The notes beneath the pieces are model-generated. The model worked only from the letters and a program-made list of their open reading frames with translations, searched no databases and was not told the origin of the DNA. A DNA stretch of 10,294 bases from an uncultured Bacteroidota bacterium (lineage in GTDB: Bacteria; Bacteroidota; Bacteroidia; Chitinophagales; Chitinophagaceae): positions 1 through 10,294 of the forward strand of contig CAMLGP010000053.1 in the NCBI GenBank assembly GCA_946479535.1, given 5' to 3'. This document shows, piece after piece, positions 1 to 5,655 of this stretch. How positions within the stretch are numbered: the stretch's first letter is position 1; each line of letters opens with the position of its first letter. The translations under genes and the position numbers were made by a program.

Positions 1-16
1 CCCTCAATTGAATTGA

Positions 17-649
17 TCAGCTTTTCTTTCCATGGATTATATACTGGATACCGACATTAAAATAGCTGAGAAAATTAATTCCCGCATCAAAGGATTTTGT
101 ACCGTCGCTATTTTTGGTGTATTGAATAGATGCTCCACCGAAACTTGCTTCACCCAGAAATCGTTCTCCAAATTTATAAAAGGCCCCAGGCGTAAAGTTA
201 TAGCCTCCTTGCCATAGCCTGCCGTTTATCTTATCCTGATTAGCAATGACGGTACTTTTTGTATAATCTACATTGATCCCATGGTTGAAGAATAAACCAA
301 ATCTATCTTTAAGTGATTTGTATTTTCTTAAAAAAAGTTCTGATCCTACTTGCAACGAATTATTTAGATAATTCTGCATAAGTCCTTTCGCCACCAATTT
401 ATAATAGGAGAAATTTCCTCTAATTCCCATAGCCAGATTGTTTTTAACCGCCCATGAGAATGCAGGATAAAAAGCAATATTCCTTGAATACTGATGGGGC
501 AAGGAATTGCTGGGGCCAGTATTATCACTACTGAAATTTAATCCCGCTGTAGCTCCAAATAGTATATCCTTTTTGAAAAAGACCTGTGATGAAGAAGTGA
601 GAGTTAGTAAGAGAAATGCGCACACAAAAAAAAGTAAATGCTTTTTCAT
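17..649 (-). CDS. Small outer-membrane beta-barrel protein (hypothetical)
   Basis: The 210-residue protein begins with a clear Sec signal peptide: MKK, then a hydrophobic stretch to about residue 18, with likely cleavage after the SSSQ region near residues 19-22. The rest lacks long hydrophobic helices. It shows short alternating polar/apolar stretches rich in Gly, Tyr, Phe and Asn (for example ILFGATAGLNF and FNVGIQYII near the C terminus), which fits a small 8- to 10-stranded outer-membrane barrel. This matches the loosely defined 'outer membrane beta-barrel protein' families of Bacteroidota. No enzymatic motif is visible, and function and substrate are unknown. The ATG at 649 is the natural start because the signal peptide begins there. 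The gene stands alone and diverges from the metalloprotease across a 360-bp gap. The call of exported barrel is fairly secure; any more specific role is not. Confidence 0.75.
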   Translation of the reverse strand: MKKHLLFFVCAFLLLTLTSSSQVFFKKDILFGATAGLNFSSDNTGPSNSLPHQYSRNIAFYPAFSWAVKNNLAMGIRGNFSYYKLVAKGLMQNYLNNSLQVGSELFLRKYKSLKDRFGLFFNHGINVDYTKSTVIANQDKINGRLWQGGYNFTPGAFYKFGERFLGEASFGGASIQYTKNSDGTKSFDAGINFLSYFNVGIQYIIHGKKS

Positions 650-1009
650 AATTAAAGAAGTTTTTGGTTAAGGCACAAATATGAAAAGCAAAAGATGAGA
701 GAATTGTTAGCGGAAAACTGTTTAACACTCAATTATCTTAAGCAAAGCAGAAATTGAAACCTGCGTGCAGCAATTTTAATTTTTAGGATACGCAGATCTT
801 ACCTCAGATTTTTATTCAGCGACTATCGGAGAGCTGAGGGAATAAGTCCTCTATCCATACTTCCCATGTTTTCCTAAGTGGTTCCACTTGAAAACAGCAT
901 TTACTCCTGATCGGGAAGGTTTAAATTTATCCACCATTTTATCGTACGAACAATTATTTGTTAAATTCAATCTTCTTTTTACCACACACTCTAAACCAAA
1001 TTACCATTT
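650..1009. other. 360-bp divergent intergenic region
   Basis: This AT-rich gap lies between the divergent barrel gene and metalloprotease gene and must hold promoters for both. No coding sequence with a believable start was found. It contains the weak -7 box at 676-683 and an imperfect inverted repeat at 868-895. The outer arms are GTTTTC and GAAAAC, the inner arms AAGTGG and CCACTT, separated by TT, with a two-base CT bulge on the left side only. No exact TAnnTTTG box was found ahead of the protease; the closest, ending in TTTG at 957-960, matches poorly. Confidence 0.5.
676..683 (-). promoter_or_regulatory. Candidate -7 box (7 of 8) for the small barrel gene
   Basis: Read on the minus strand this is CATATTTG, one base off the Bacteroidota -7 consensus TAnnTTTG, and it lies 26 bases upstream of the ATG at 649. 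No convincing -33 TTG is present at the usual spacing, so the assignment is tentative. Confidence 0.3.
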
Positions 1010-1984
1010 ATGAAAAAACTACTTTTTGCGATCGTGGGAGGTTTGCTGATCACCACCGGGTGTAACAAATCCTCCTCTTCACATGATGAGAAAATTGCAC
1101 CGGAAGACAACCAGACGGTTCTCATGCGCAGTTGCGCTGCCCAGGATGTTCTGGAAGAACAGTTAAAGGCAGATGCCAGTCTCCGCGACAGGATGAATGC
1201 CATTGAAGAATTCACTCAGCGTTTCACCCAAAACCCGGATGCCCAGCGCCTGGTAAATGGGGTGATTGAGATCCCGGTAGTAGTGAATGTACTTTACCGT
1301 ACCGCAGCCCAGAACATCTCCCAGGCACAGATCCAGTCCCAGATCGATGTACTGAATAGGGATTTCAGTGCCACCAATACTGACTACAACAAAACCAACA
1401 CCTACCAAACGGTAAAGTCTGGAAACATCGGAGTGCGTTTTGTGCTTGACCAGGTAATTCGTAAATCAACCACTAAATCCAGCTGGGGCACCAATGATGC
1501 CATGAAGAAATCTGCTCAGGGCATTACTCCAACCAGCCCAACTACCAAACTCAATCTCTGGGTATGTAACCTGGGTGGTGGAATTCTTGGCTATGCTCAG
1601 TTCCCCGGCGGAAACTCTGCTACTGATGGAGTAGTGATCGATGATAATGCGTTGGGAACAACGGGTACAGCAGCAGCACCTTTCAACCTGGGTAGAACAG
1701 CTACTCACGAGATCGGTCACTGGATGAATCTCCGCCATATCTGGGGTGATGCTACCTGTGGTAATGACCTTGTAGGTGATACTCCCACGCATAACACAGC
1801 CAACTATGGTTGCCCGGCAGCAGGTCACAAAAGCACATGCTCCGGTACGCCCATTGAAATGACCATGAATTATATGGATTATACAGATGATGCCTGTATG
1901 TATATGTTCTCTGCCGGACAGAAAACTAGAATGCTTGCAGCATTTGCATCTGGTGGTCCAAGAAACAGTTTCGCTCAACCTTAA
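1010..1984 (+). CDS. M43-family (pappalysin/cytophagalysin-like) zinc metalloprotease lipoprotein
   Basis: The 324-residue protein is a secreted zinc endopeptidase of the metzincin clan. A lipoprotein-type signal ends at TTGC (Cys18), followed by a Ser-rich linker, so it is probably anchored in an envelope membrane. The catalytic motif is HEIGHWMNLRH (residues 233-243). His233, His237 and His243 would bind zinc and Glu234 is the general base. The NLRH ending is characteristic of MEROPS family M43. The Met-turn is NYMDY, with Met289. Several Cys residues after the active site (250, 268, 277, 296) could form disulfides, as known in this family. Residues 20-85 look like a short propeptide or linker, with the catalytic domain from about 86 to the end. 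There is no C-terminal sorting domain of the T9SS type, consistent with lipid anchoring instead. The gene is monocistronic and closed by a strong terminator. The substrate cannot be read from sequence. Confidence 0.93.
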   Translation: MKKLLFAIVGGLLITTGCNKSSSSHDEKIAPEDNQTVLMRSCAAQDVLEEQLKADASLRDRMNAIEEFTQRFTQNPDAQRLVNGVIEIPVVVNVLYRTAAQNISQAQIQSQIDVLNRDFSATNTDYNKTNTYQTVKSGNIGVRFVLDQVIRKSTTKSSWGTNDAMKKSAQGITPTSPTTKLNLWVCNLGGGILGYAQFPGGNSATDGVVIDDNALGTTGTAAAPFNLGRTATHEIGHWMNLRHIWGDATCGNDLVGDTPTHNTANYGCPAAGHKSTCSGTPIEMTMNYMDYTDDACMYMFSAGQKTRMLAAFASGGPRNSFAQP

Positions 1985-2035
1985 TTACCAACTGTTATGA
2001 TTAGCAGTCACCGTTCACATTGAGATATCAAATAG

Positions 2036-2070
2036 AAAGGCGCCCCAACTGCTGTTGGGGCGCCTTTTTT
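2036..2070 (+). terminator. Strong intrinsic terminator after the metalloprotease
   Basis: A perfect 14-bp stem (2036-2049 with 2054-2067, core GGCGCCCC/GGGGCGCC) closes a TGCT loop and runs into a T tract on the plus strand. It lies between the convergent metalloprotease and cytochrome genes. On the minus strand the stem also ends in a short T run, so it may act in both directions. Confidence 0.92.
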
Positions 2071-2104
2071 ACTTTATGTCATGACTGATTTTCTTATACC
2101 CTGA

Positions 2105-2392
2105 TCATCCTTTTTTGGAATGGATCATCACATAAGCAGTAACCTGCTGCTTTTCTGTATCATCCAATTTGGCTTTGGGCACCATCTTTTCCAGAATGGC
2201 TGTCCATTTTTCAGGAGTATATTTATCTACAGCTTTAGGTTTATGGCATTTGGTGCATTTCCCTTCATAAATTGTCTGGCCAGTAGTAGCATCAGATTTC
2301 CTGTATTTTGTATCTCCTATTTTAACGGAGGAATGACAGGCCACAGCAAGAAGGGTCACGATAGTTAAAACAGCAAGGATTACCTTTTTCAT
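2105..2392 (-). CDS. Small monoheme c-type cytochrome lipoprotein
   Basis: The 95-residue protein starts with MKK and a hydrophobic segment ending in LLAVAC, a good lipobox with Cys19 as the lipidated residue. One CXXCH heme-attachment motif, CTKCH, lies at residues 46-50, so it carries a single covalent heme c with His50 as the proximal ligand. Met70 (in EKMVP) or Met89 is the likely distal ligand. The size and layout fit a small class I-type cytochrome c tethered to an envelope membrane, presumably a periplasmic electron carrier. It starts 37 bp after serS on the same strand and could be cotranscribed. A near match to the -7 box (TATATTTA, minus strand, 2414-2421) leaves a separate promoter possible. 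Its redox partner is not encoded nearby. Confidence 0.85.
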   Translation of the reverse strand: MKKVILAVLTIVTLLAVACHSSVKIGDTKYRKSDATTGQTIYEGKCTKCHKPKAVDKYTPEKWTAILEKMVPKAKLDDTEKQQVTAYVMIHSKKG

Positions 2393-2429
2393 TTAGTTTG
2401 ATGTATTAGTAAATAAATATAAAGCGATT

Positions 2430-3701
2430 TTAATTAATAATTCTGCCTCCAAAATAAGTATGTATTACTTCTGGTAATACGATGCCTTCCGGAGTCTGAT
2501 TGTTCTCCAGCAGGCAAGCCACTATCCTGGGCAGGGCCAAAGAACTTCCGTTCAGTGAATGAGCCAACTGGGGTTTTCCTTTTTCGTCCTTGAACCTGAT
2601 CTTCATCCGGTTGGTCTGGAAAGACTCAAAATTGGAAACTGAGCTCACCTCCAGCCATCTTTCCTGGGCGGCACTGAACACTTCAAAATCATAGGTAAGT
2701 GCGGAAGCAAAACTCATATCACCACCACAGAGATTCAAAATGCGGTAAGGCAACTGAAGGGATTGCAGCAGTTGCTCTACATGGTTCACCATTTCGAGAT
2801 GTGCTTCGTAACTTTTCTCAGGTCTCACCAGTTGGACGATTTCTACCTTCTCAAACTGGTGCAGGCGATTAAGTCCACGCACATCTTTTCCAAAACTGCC
2901 CGCTTCTCTGCGGAAACAAGGAGAATAAGCGGTCATTTTAATGGGCAGATCGCTCTCCTTCAGCATTTCATCCCTGTAAATATTGGTGATGGGAACTTCT
3001 GAAGTAGGGATCATGTAAAAATTATCGGCATTCATATAATACATCTGCCCTTCCTTGTCTGGCAACTGGCCGGTACCATAAGCACTGGCTTCATTCACCA
3101 TGAAGGGAGGAAGATATTCCGTATAACCCGCCTTTGTATTAAAGTCCAGGAAGTACTGGATCAATGCACGCTGCAATTTTGCTCCCTTGCCTTTGTAGAT
3201 CGGGAATCCGCTGCCAGTTATCTTTGCACCTGTTTCAAAATCAATGATATCATATTTCTTGATGAGGTCCCAATGCGGAACGGATCCTGCAGGCAATGTC
3301 GGTTTTTTACCCCCTTCTCTTACCACTACATTATCAGCAGGAGTTTTTCCGGGAGGTACCGTTACAGAAGGCAGATTTGGCAATTTTACCAGTTCATCAT
3401 GTAATTTCTTTTCTATCTCGCCCAGTTTTTCTGAAATAGGCTGCAGCGTTGATTTAAGCAACGACACTTCCTGCTTTTTGGTTTCCGCTTCCTCTTTATT
3501 TCCCTTCGCCATTAACTGGCCAATCTCTTTGGAAGCACTGTTTACCTTTGCCTGGTTATTATCAAACTCCAGCTGGAGTTTCTTGCGCTGATCATCAAGT
3601 GATAAAATAGTCTCTACAAGACCTGGATCCGCAAAATGTTTAACACCTAATTTTTTCTTTACTTCTTCCGTTTGCTGGCGAAGTACCTGTAACTGCAACA
3701 T
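2430..3701 (-). CDS. serS: Seryl-tRNA synthetase
   Basis: This cytoplasmic class II aminoacyl-tRNA synthetase charges tRNA-Ser with serine using ATP. At 423 residues it has the usual family length and looks intact. Residues 28-108 form the Lys/Glu-rich helical arm, a coiled coil that grips the long variable arm of tRNA-Ser. The catalytic core follows: motif 1 around 166-202, the TSE loop at 233-235 that contacts serine, motif 2 with FRRE at 263-266 and FEK at 283-285, and motif 3 with the invariant Arg392 in GSSLALPRIV. The ATG at 3701 is supported by the N-terminal helix and by an exact -7 box 17 bases upstream. It sits between the acetyltransferase and the cytochrome on the same strand. Confidence 0.98.
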   Translation of the reverse strand: MLQLQVLRQQTEEVKKKLGVKHFADPGLVETILSLDDQRKKLQLEFDNNQAKVNSASKEIGQLMAKGNKEEAETKKQEVSLLKSTLQPISEKLGEIEKKLHDELVKLPNLPSVTVPPGKTPADNVVVREGGKKPTLPAGSVPHWDLIKKYDIIDFETGAKITGSGFPIYKGKGAKLQRALIQYFLDFNTKAGYTEYLPPFMVNEASAYGTGQLPDKEGQMYYMNADNFYMIPTSEVPITNIYRDEMLKESDLPIKMTAYSPCFRREAGSFGKDVRGLNRLHQFEKVEIVQLVRPEKSYEAHLEMVNHVEQLLQSLQLPYRILNLCGGDMSFASALTYDFEVFSAAQERWLEVSSVSNFESFQTNRMKIRFKDEKGKPQLAHSLNGSSLALPRIVACLLENNQTPEGIVLPEVIHTYFGGRIIN

Positions 3702-3718
3702 CTAATATCAATTTGTGC

Positions 3719-3726
3719 CAAAGATA
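3719..3726 (-). promoter_or_regulatory. Candidate -7 promoter box for serS
   Basis: TATCTTTG on the minus strand matches TAnnTTTG exactly, within the 38-bp gap between the acetyltransferase stop and the serS ATG. Initiation a few bases downstream would give a leader of roughly 10-14 nt. No clear -33 TTG is visible; it would fall within the end of the acetyltransferase gene. It suggests that serS can be expressed independently of the upstream gene. Confidence 0.55.
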
Positions 3727-3739
3727 AATCCCGGCCTGT

Positions 3740-4180
3740 TCATTTCCTTTTTTTGTAAATATCCGTGTCCTGTATCATCATCCATCTTTCCGGAATGGGC
3801 AAAGGTGTAAAGCCATACTGACTATACAATCCATGAGCATCCTTTGTTGTTAATGCAATCCTTCTGAGCCCCTGTAAAGACTCATGCCGGAGAATGGTTT
3901 CCATCAGCCATTTCCCCAATCCCCTGCCCCGGTAAGATTCATCAATAAAAACGTCACATAAATACGCGAAGGTGGCCGCATCCGTAATCACCCTTGCTAC
4001 ACCAATCTGTTTATCATCATGAAAAACCCCAAAACAAAGAGATCCTTCAACAGCTTTTGCAACTGTTTCAAAAGGGATACCCTCTGCCCAGTAAGAGCGG
4101 GTGATGTACCGGTGAATGACCGGAATATCCATTTTGGTTTTATCTGTGTGGATGGTGAATTCACCCAATGTTGTAATCAT
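3740..4180 (-). CDS. GNAT-family N-acetyltransferase
   Basis: The 146-residue single-domain protein belongs to the GCN5-related acetyltransferases, which move an acetyl group from acetyl-CoA to an amine. The acetyl-CoA pyrophosphate-binding motif A is RGRGLG at residues 84-89, preceded by the strand LCDVFIDESY. The motif B signature LYSQYGF is at 118-124. The length is typical. The substrate cannot be deduced; small-molecule and protein targets are both possible in this family. The ATG at 4180 is favoured because an exact -7 box ends only 4 bases before it, which would make the mRNA nearly leaderless. It diverges from the small hypothetical gene and lies 38 bp upstream of serS. Confidence 0.9.
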   Translation of the reverse strand: MITTLGEFTIHTDKTKMDIPVIHRYITRSYWAEGIPFETVAKAVEGSLCFGVFHDDKQIGVARVITDAATFAYLCDVFIDESYRGRGLGKWLMETILRHESLQGLRRIALTTKDAHGLYSQYGFTPLPIPERWMMIQDTDIYKKRK

Positions 4181-4184
4181 GGTT

Positions 4185-4192
4185 CAAAGTTA
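4185..4192 (-). promoter_or_regulatory. Candidate -7 box for the acetyltransferase; leaderless start
   Basis: TAACTTTG on the minus strand matches TAnnTTTG exactly and is followed by AACC and then the ATG. If transcription begins 4-7 bases after the box, the mRNA starts at or just inside the start codon. The box lies where the -33 region of the opposing promoter (4210-4217) should be. Confidence 0.55.
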
Positions 4193-4209
4193 ATCCAGTG
4201 CAGGTGACT

Positions 4210-4217
4210 TATCTTTG
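4210..4217 (+). promoter_or_regulatory. Candidate -7 box for the small hypothetical gene; leaderless start
   Basis: TATCTTTG matches TAnnTTTG exactly and ends 4 bases before the ATG at 4222. A GTG at 4198 in the same frame lies upstream of this box, so it would not be in the transcript; this supports the ATG as the start. No good -33 TTG is present at the usual spacing. Confidence 0.55.
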
Positions 4218-4221
4218 CAGG

Positions 4222-4575
4222 ATGACACAATTGAAAGACGATCTCCAGGCGCGCTGGTGGACCCTGGAGGCAAAGCTGGTGGAGAGGTTTGGAAAAAAAC
4301 CCGATGTGGAAACCATCCTTTTCCTGGTGGGCATACAGGAACTTGGATTAACCAATACAAAATTTACCAAGGAGCAGAAACAGGACCTTATGCATATAGC
4401 AATTTGTACAGTTCTTGCTCCAAGCGGATATTATGAACTGGAAGGAAAAGACAGCGAAGGCTGGCCTCATTTTCGCCAGTTAAAGTCCATGCCCACCATG
4501 AATGCATTTGAACAGGAGAATTTCTTAAAAGATCATGTCCTGCTCTATTTTGACAATAATGAGTTTCTACATTAA
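4222..4575 (+). CDS. Conserved-looking hypothetical protein, 117 aa
   Basis: I do not recognise a named family. The protein is 117 residues, soluble and probably cytoplasmic: no signal peptide, no transmembrane segment and no Cys-pair metal site. The N-terminal part (1-65) looks helical and amphipathic, with WWTLEAKLVERFGKKPD and ILFLVGIQELG. The middle has the stretch LAPSGYYELEGKDSEGWPHF, and the C terminus is acidic and aromatic (LLYFDNNEF). The richness in Trp, Tyr and Phe and the coherent codon use suggest a real, folded product. An in-frame GTG 24 bases upstream is rejected as the start because it precedes the promoter box. The gene is divergent from the acetyltransferase and is followed directly by hairpins. 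Confidence 0.75.
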   Translation: MTQLKDDLQARWWTLEAKLVERFGKKPDVETILFLVGIQELGLTNTKFTKEQKQDLMHIAICTVLAPSGYYELEGKDSEGWPHFRQLKSMPTMNAFEQENFLKDHVLLYFDNNEFLH

Positions 4576-4588
4576 GCCAGACTTTCGG

Positions 4589-4666
4589 TCCGCCGCAGGC
4601 GGATAAAACTTATCAGGTTCCACTACTACCGGCATCCCCATAAGGCCGGATTCACCCCTCCAGGGG
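4589..4666. repeat. Cluster of three GC-rich hairpins
   Basis: Three inverted repeats follow the hypothetical gene closely. TCCGCC-GCA-GGCGGA is at 4589-4603. CCGGC/GCCGG with an 11-nt loop is at 4629-4649. CCCC-TCCA-GGGG is at 4655-4666. The segment is clearly richer in G+C than the AT-rich sequence on its right. The first hairpin resembles short palindromic intergenic (REP-like) elements, from memory rather than a search. None is followed by a proper T tract on the plus strand, so they are not textbook terminators. They could be the tail of the upstream mRNA or a structured non-coding RNA on either strand. Confidence 0.5.
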
Positions 4667-4723
4667 GCCATTTACCAACAAAACAGTTTAGACTATCCCA
4701 TTTTCTCGTTGGATAAACGCATG

Positions 4724-4738
4724 TCTTTAATTTAAAGA
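4724..4738. promoter_or_regulatory. 15-bp palindrome abutting the tandem array
   Basis: TCTTTAA-T-TTAAAGA is a perfect inverted repeat around a single central base. It ends exactly where the first 11-bp unit begins. Its size suits a dimeric DNA-binding protein, but no such regulator is encoded next to it and its role is unknown. Confidence 0.4.
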
Positions 4739-4793
4739 TCCTAGGGTTATCCTAGGGTTTTTCTAGGGTTATCCTGGGATTATCCTAAGCTTT
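4739..4793 (+). repeat. Five-unit 11-bp tandem repeat
   Basis: The consecutive units are TCCTAGGGTTA, TCCTAGGGTTT, TTCTAGGGTTA, TCCTGGGATTA and TCCTAAGCTTT. The first three differ by one or two bases and the last two drift. The 11-bp period is close to one helical turn, so equivalent bases face nearly the same side of DNA. The array ends about 157 bp upstream of the isomerase ATG. Confidence 0.8.
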
Positions 4794-4921
4794 TAAGTAT
4801 CAAAAAGCATAGAAATAGCTCAAGATGTACTTTAGATCATCTCAAGACAACCCCAGGCAGGAGAGTCTATATAGAGGGATTGATATTGCATTTTCTAAGT
4901 CTTACTTTTTCATCCCTTAAT

Positions 4922-4929
4922 TTTATTTG
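4922..4929 (+). promoter_or_regulatory. Candidate -7 box (7 of 8) for the isomerase gene
   Basis: TTTATTTG differs from TAnnTTTG at one position and lies 21 bases upstream of the ATG at 4951. No TTG is seen at the expected -33 spacing. Tentative. Confidence 0.35.
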
Positions 4930-4950
4930 ATCTTAAACCAGTAACACTCC

Positions 4951-5655
4951 ATGAAGAAAATTCTCATTCCAGGCTTTTTGCTGTTGATCTCAATTGCAGG
5001 TTTGGCCCAAAAAGAAATCAGGCTCAGGAAAAAGGACCGCAAACGTGATGTTGAGCTTGTAACTTCCATGGGTTCCATCGTGGTGCGATTATCAGATTCC
5101 ACACCCCTTCACCGGGATAATTTTTTGAAACTCGTTAAACAGGGTTATTATGACAGTGTACTTTTTCACCGGGTCATCAATCAATTCATGATCCAGGCCG
5201 GTGATCCTGACAGCAAACATGCATCTCCGGGAACACCACTTGGTGAGGGTAGCCCTTCATATACAGTACCTGCAGAATTCAGAACTACTTTATTTCACAA
5301 AAAAGGTGCGCTGGCGGCTGCCAGGCAGGGTGATGATGTAAACCCGCAAAAGGCCAGCAGTGGAAGTCAGTTCTATATAGTACAGGGAAGAACATTTACT
5401 GATGGAAGAATGGATACACTGGAAACGACCAGATTAAGAGGACGAAAAATACCTGCAAATGAGCGGGAGGTTTATAAAACAATTGGTGGCACTCCCCATC
5501 TTGATCAGGGATATACAGTATTTGGAGAAGTAGTGAAAGGACTGGATGTAGTAGATAAGATTGCAGCCGTGCCTACAAGTAAAGGCGATGACCGGGACAG
5601 ACCATTACAGGATGTAAGAATAATTAAAACGAGATTAATAAAACGAAAGAAATAG
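4951..5655 (+). CDS. Periplasmic cyclophilin-type peptidyl-prolyl cis-trans isomerase
   Basis: The 234-residue protein catalyses cis-trans isomerisation of X-Pro bonds and probably assists folding of exported proteins. A Sec signal peptide (1-20, ending GLAQ) indicates export. The cyclophilin domain spans about 35-230. FHRVI at 72-76 carries the catalytic Arg74, and Gln82 in MIQAGD and SQFY at 139-142 line the active site. TVFGEVVKGLDVVDKI near the end is the usual closing segment. The site aligned with human cyclophilin Trp121 lies in GTPHLDQ and is not Trp, as in many bacterial members. An insertion at about 147-178 (DGRMDTLETT...YKTIGG) is, from memory, common in Bacteroidota homologues. 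The C terminus is very basic (KTRLIKRKK), and its stop codon lies inside a 20-bp inverted-repeat arm. It appears monocistronic. Confidence 0.93.
   Translation: MKKILIPGFLLLISIAGLAQKEIRLRKKDRKRDVELVTSMGSIVVRLSDSTPLHRDNFLKLVKQGYYDSVLFHRVINQFMIQAGDPDSKHASPGTPLGEGSPSYTVPAEFRTTLFHKKGALAAARQGDDVNPQKASSGSQFYIVQGRTFTDGRMDTLETTRLRGRKIPANEREVYKTIGGTPHLDQGYTVFGEVVKGLDVVDKIAAVPTSKGDDRDRPLQDVRIIKTRLIKRKK

Larger units (their letters stand above)
4576..4950. other. 375-bp structured intergenic region
   Basis: No convincing coding sequence is present. In order it holds the hairpin cluster (4589-4666), a 15-bp palindrome (4724-4738), the 11-bp tandem array (4739-4793), the heptamer CTCAAGA at 4819-4825 and again at 4841-4847, the 10-bp palindrome TCTATATAGA (4866-4875), and a weak -7 box ahead of the isomerase gene. 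This is far more ordered than the other long gap at 650-1009. Confidence 0.6.

Noticed and set aside
947..960. Possible -7 box ahead of the metalloprotease (ATTATTTG).
   Set aside because: The first two bases are AT instead of TA, and the spacing to the ATG gives no extra support.
1466..1978. 170-codon open frame antisense to the metalloprotease.
   Set aside because: It is fully inside a well-supported gene, with no promoter or recognisable protein features; it is an artefact of the opposite strand.
4198..4221. GTG start for the small hypothetical protein.
   Set aside because: It lies upstream of an exact -7 box, so the likely transcript would not contain it.
4582..4618. Minus-strand resemblance to a hammerhead ribozyme core (CTGATAA, GC-rich stem, GAAA, GTC).
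   Set aside because: The invariant G in CUGANGA is A here, the GC-rich stem does not close next to the core, and no matching stem III partner is seen.
4589..4670. Minus-strand resemblance to a TPP riboswitch (GGGGTG, then GGAACCTGAT).
   Set aside because: The essential CTGAGA segment and the ACCC partner are missing, and the strand leads into the 3' end of an opposing gene, with nothing for it to regulate.
4739..4771. Telomere-like TAGGGTTA repeats.
   Set aside because: The similarity to TTAGGG arrays is superficial: the period is 11, not 6, and the site is flanked by normal chromosomal genes.
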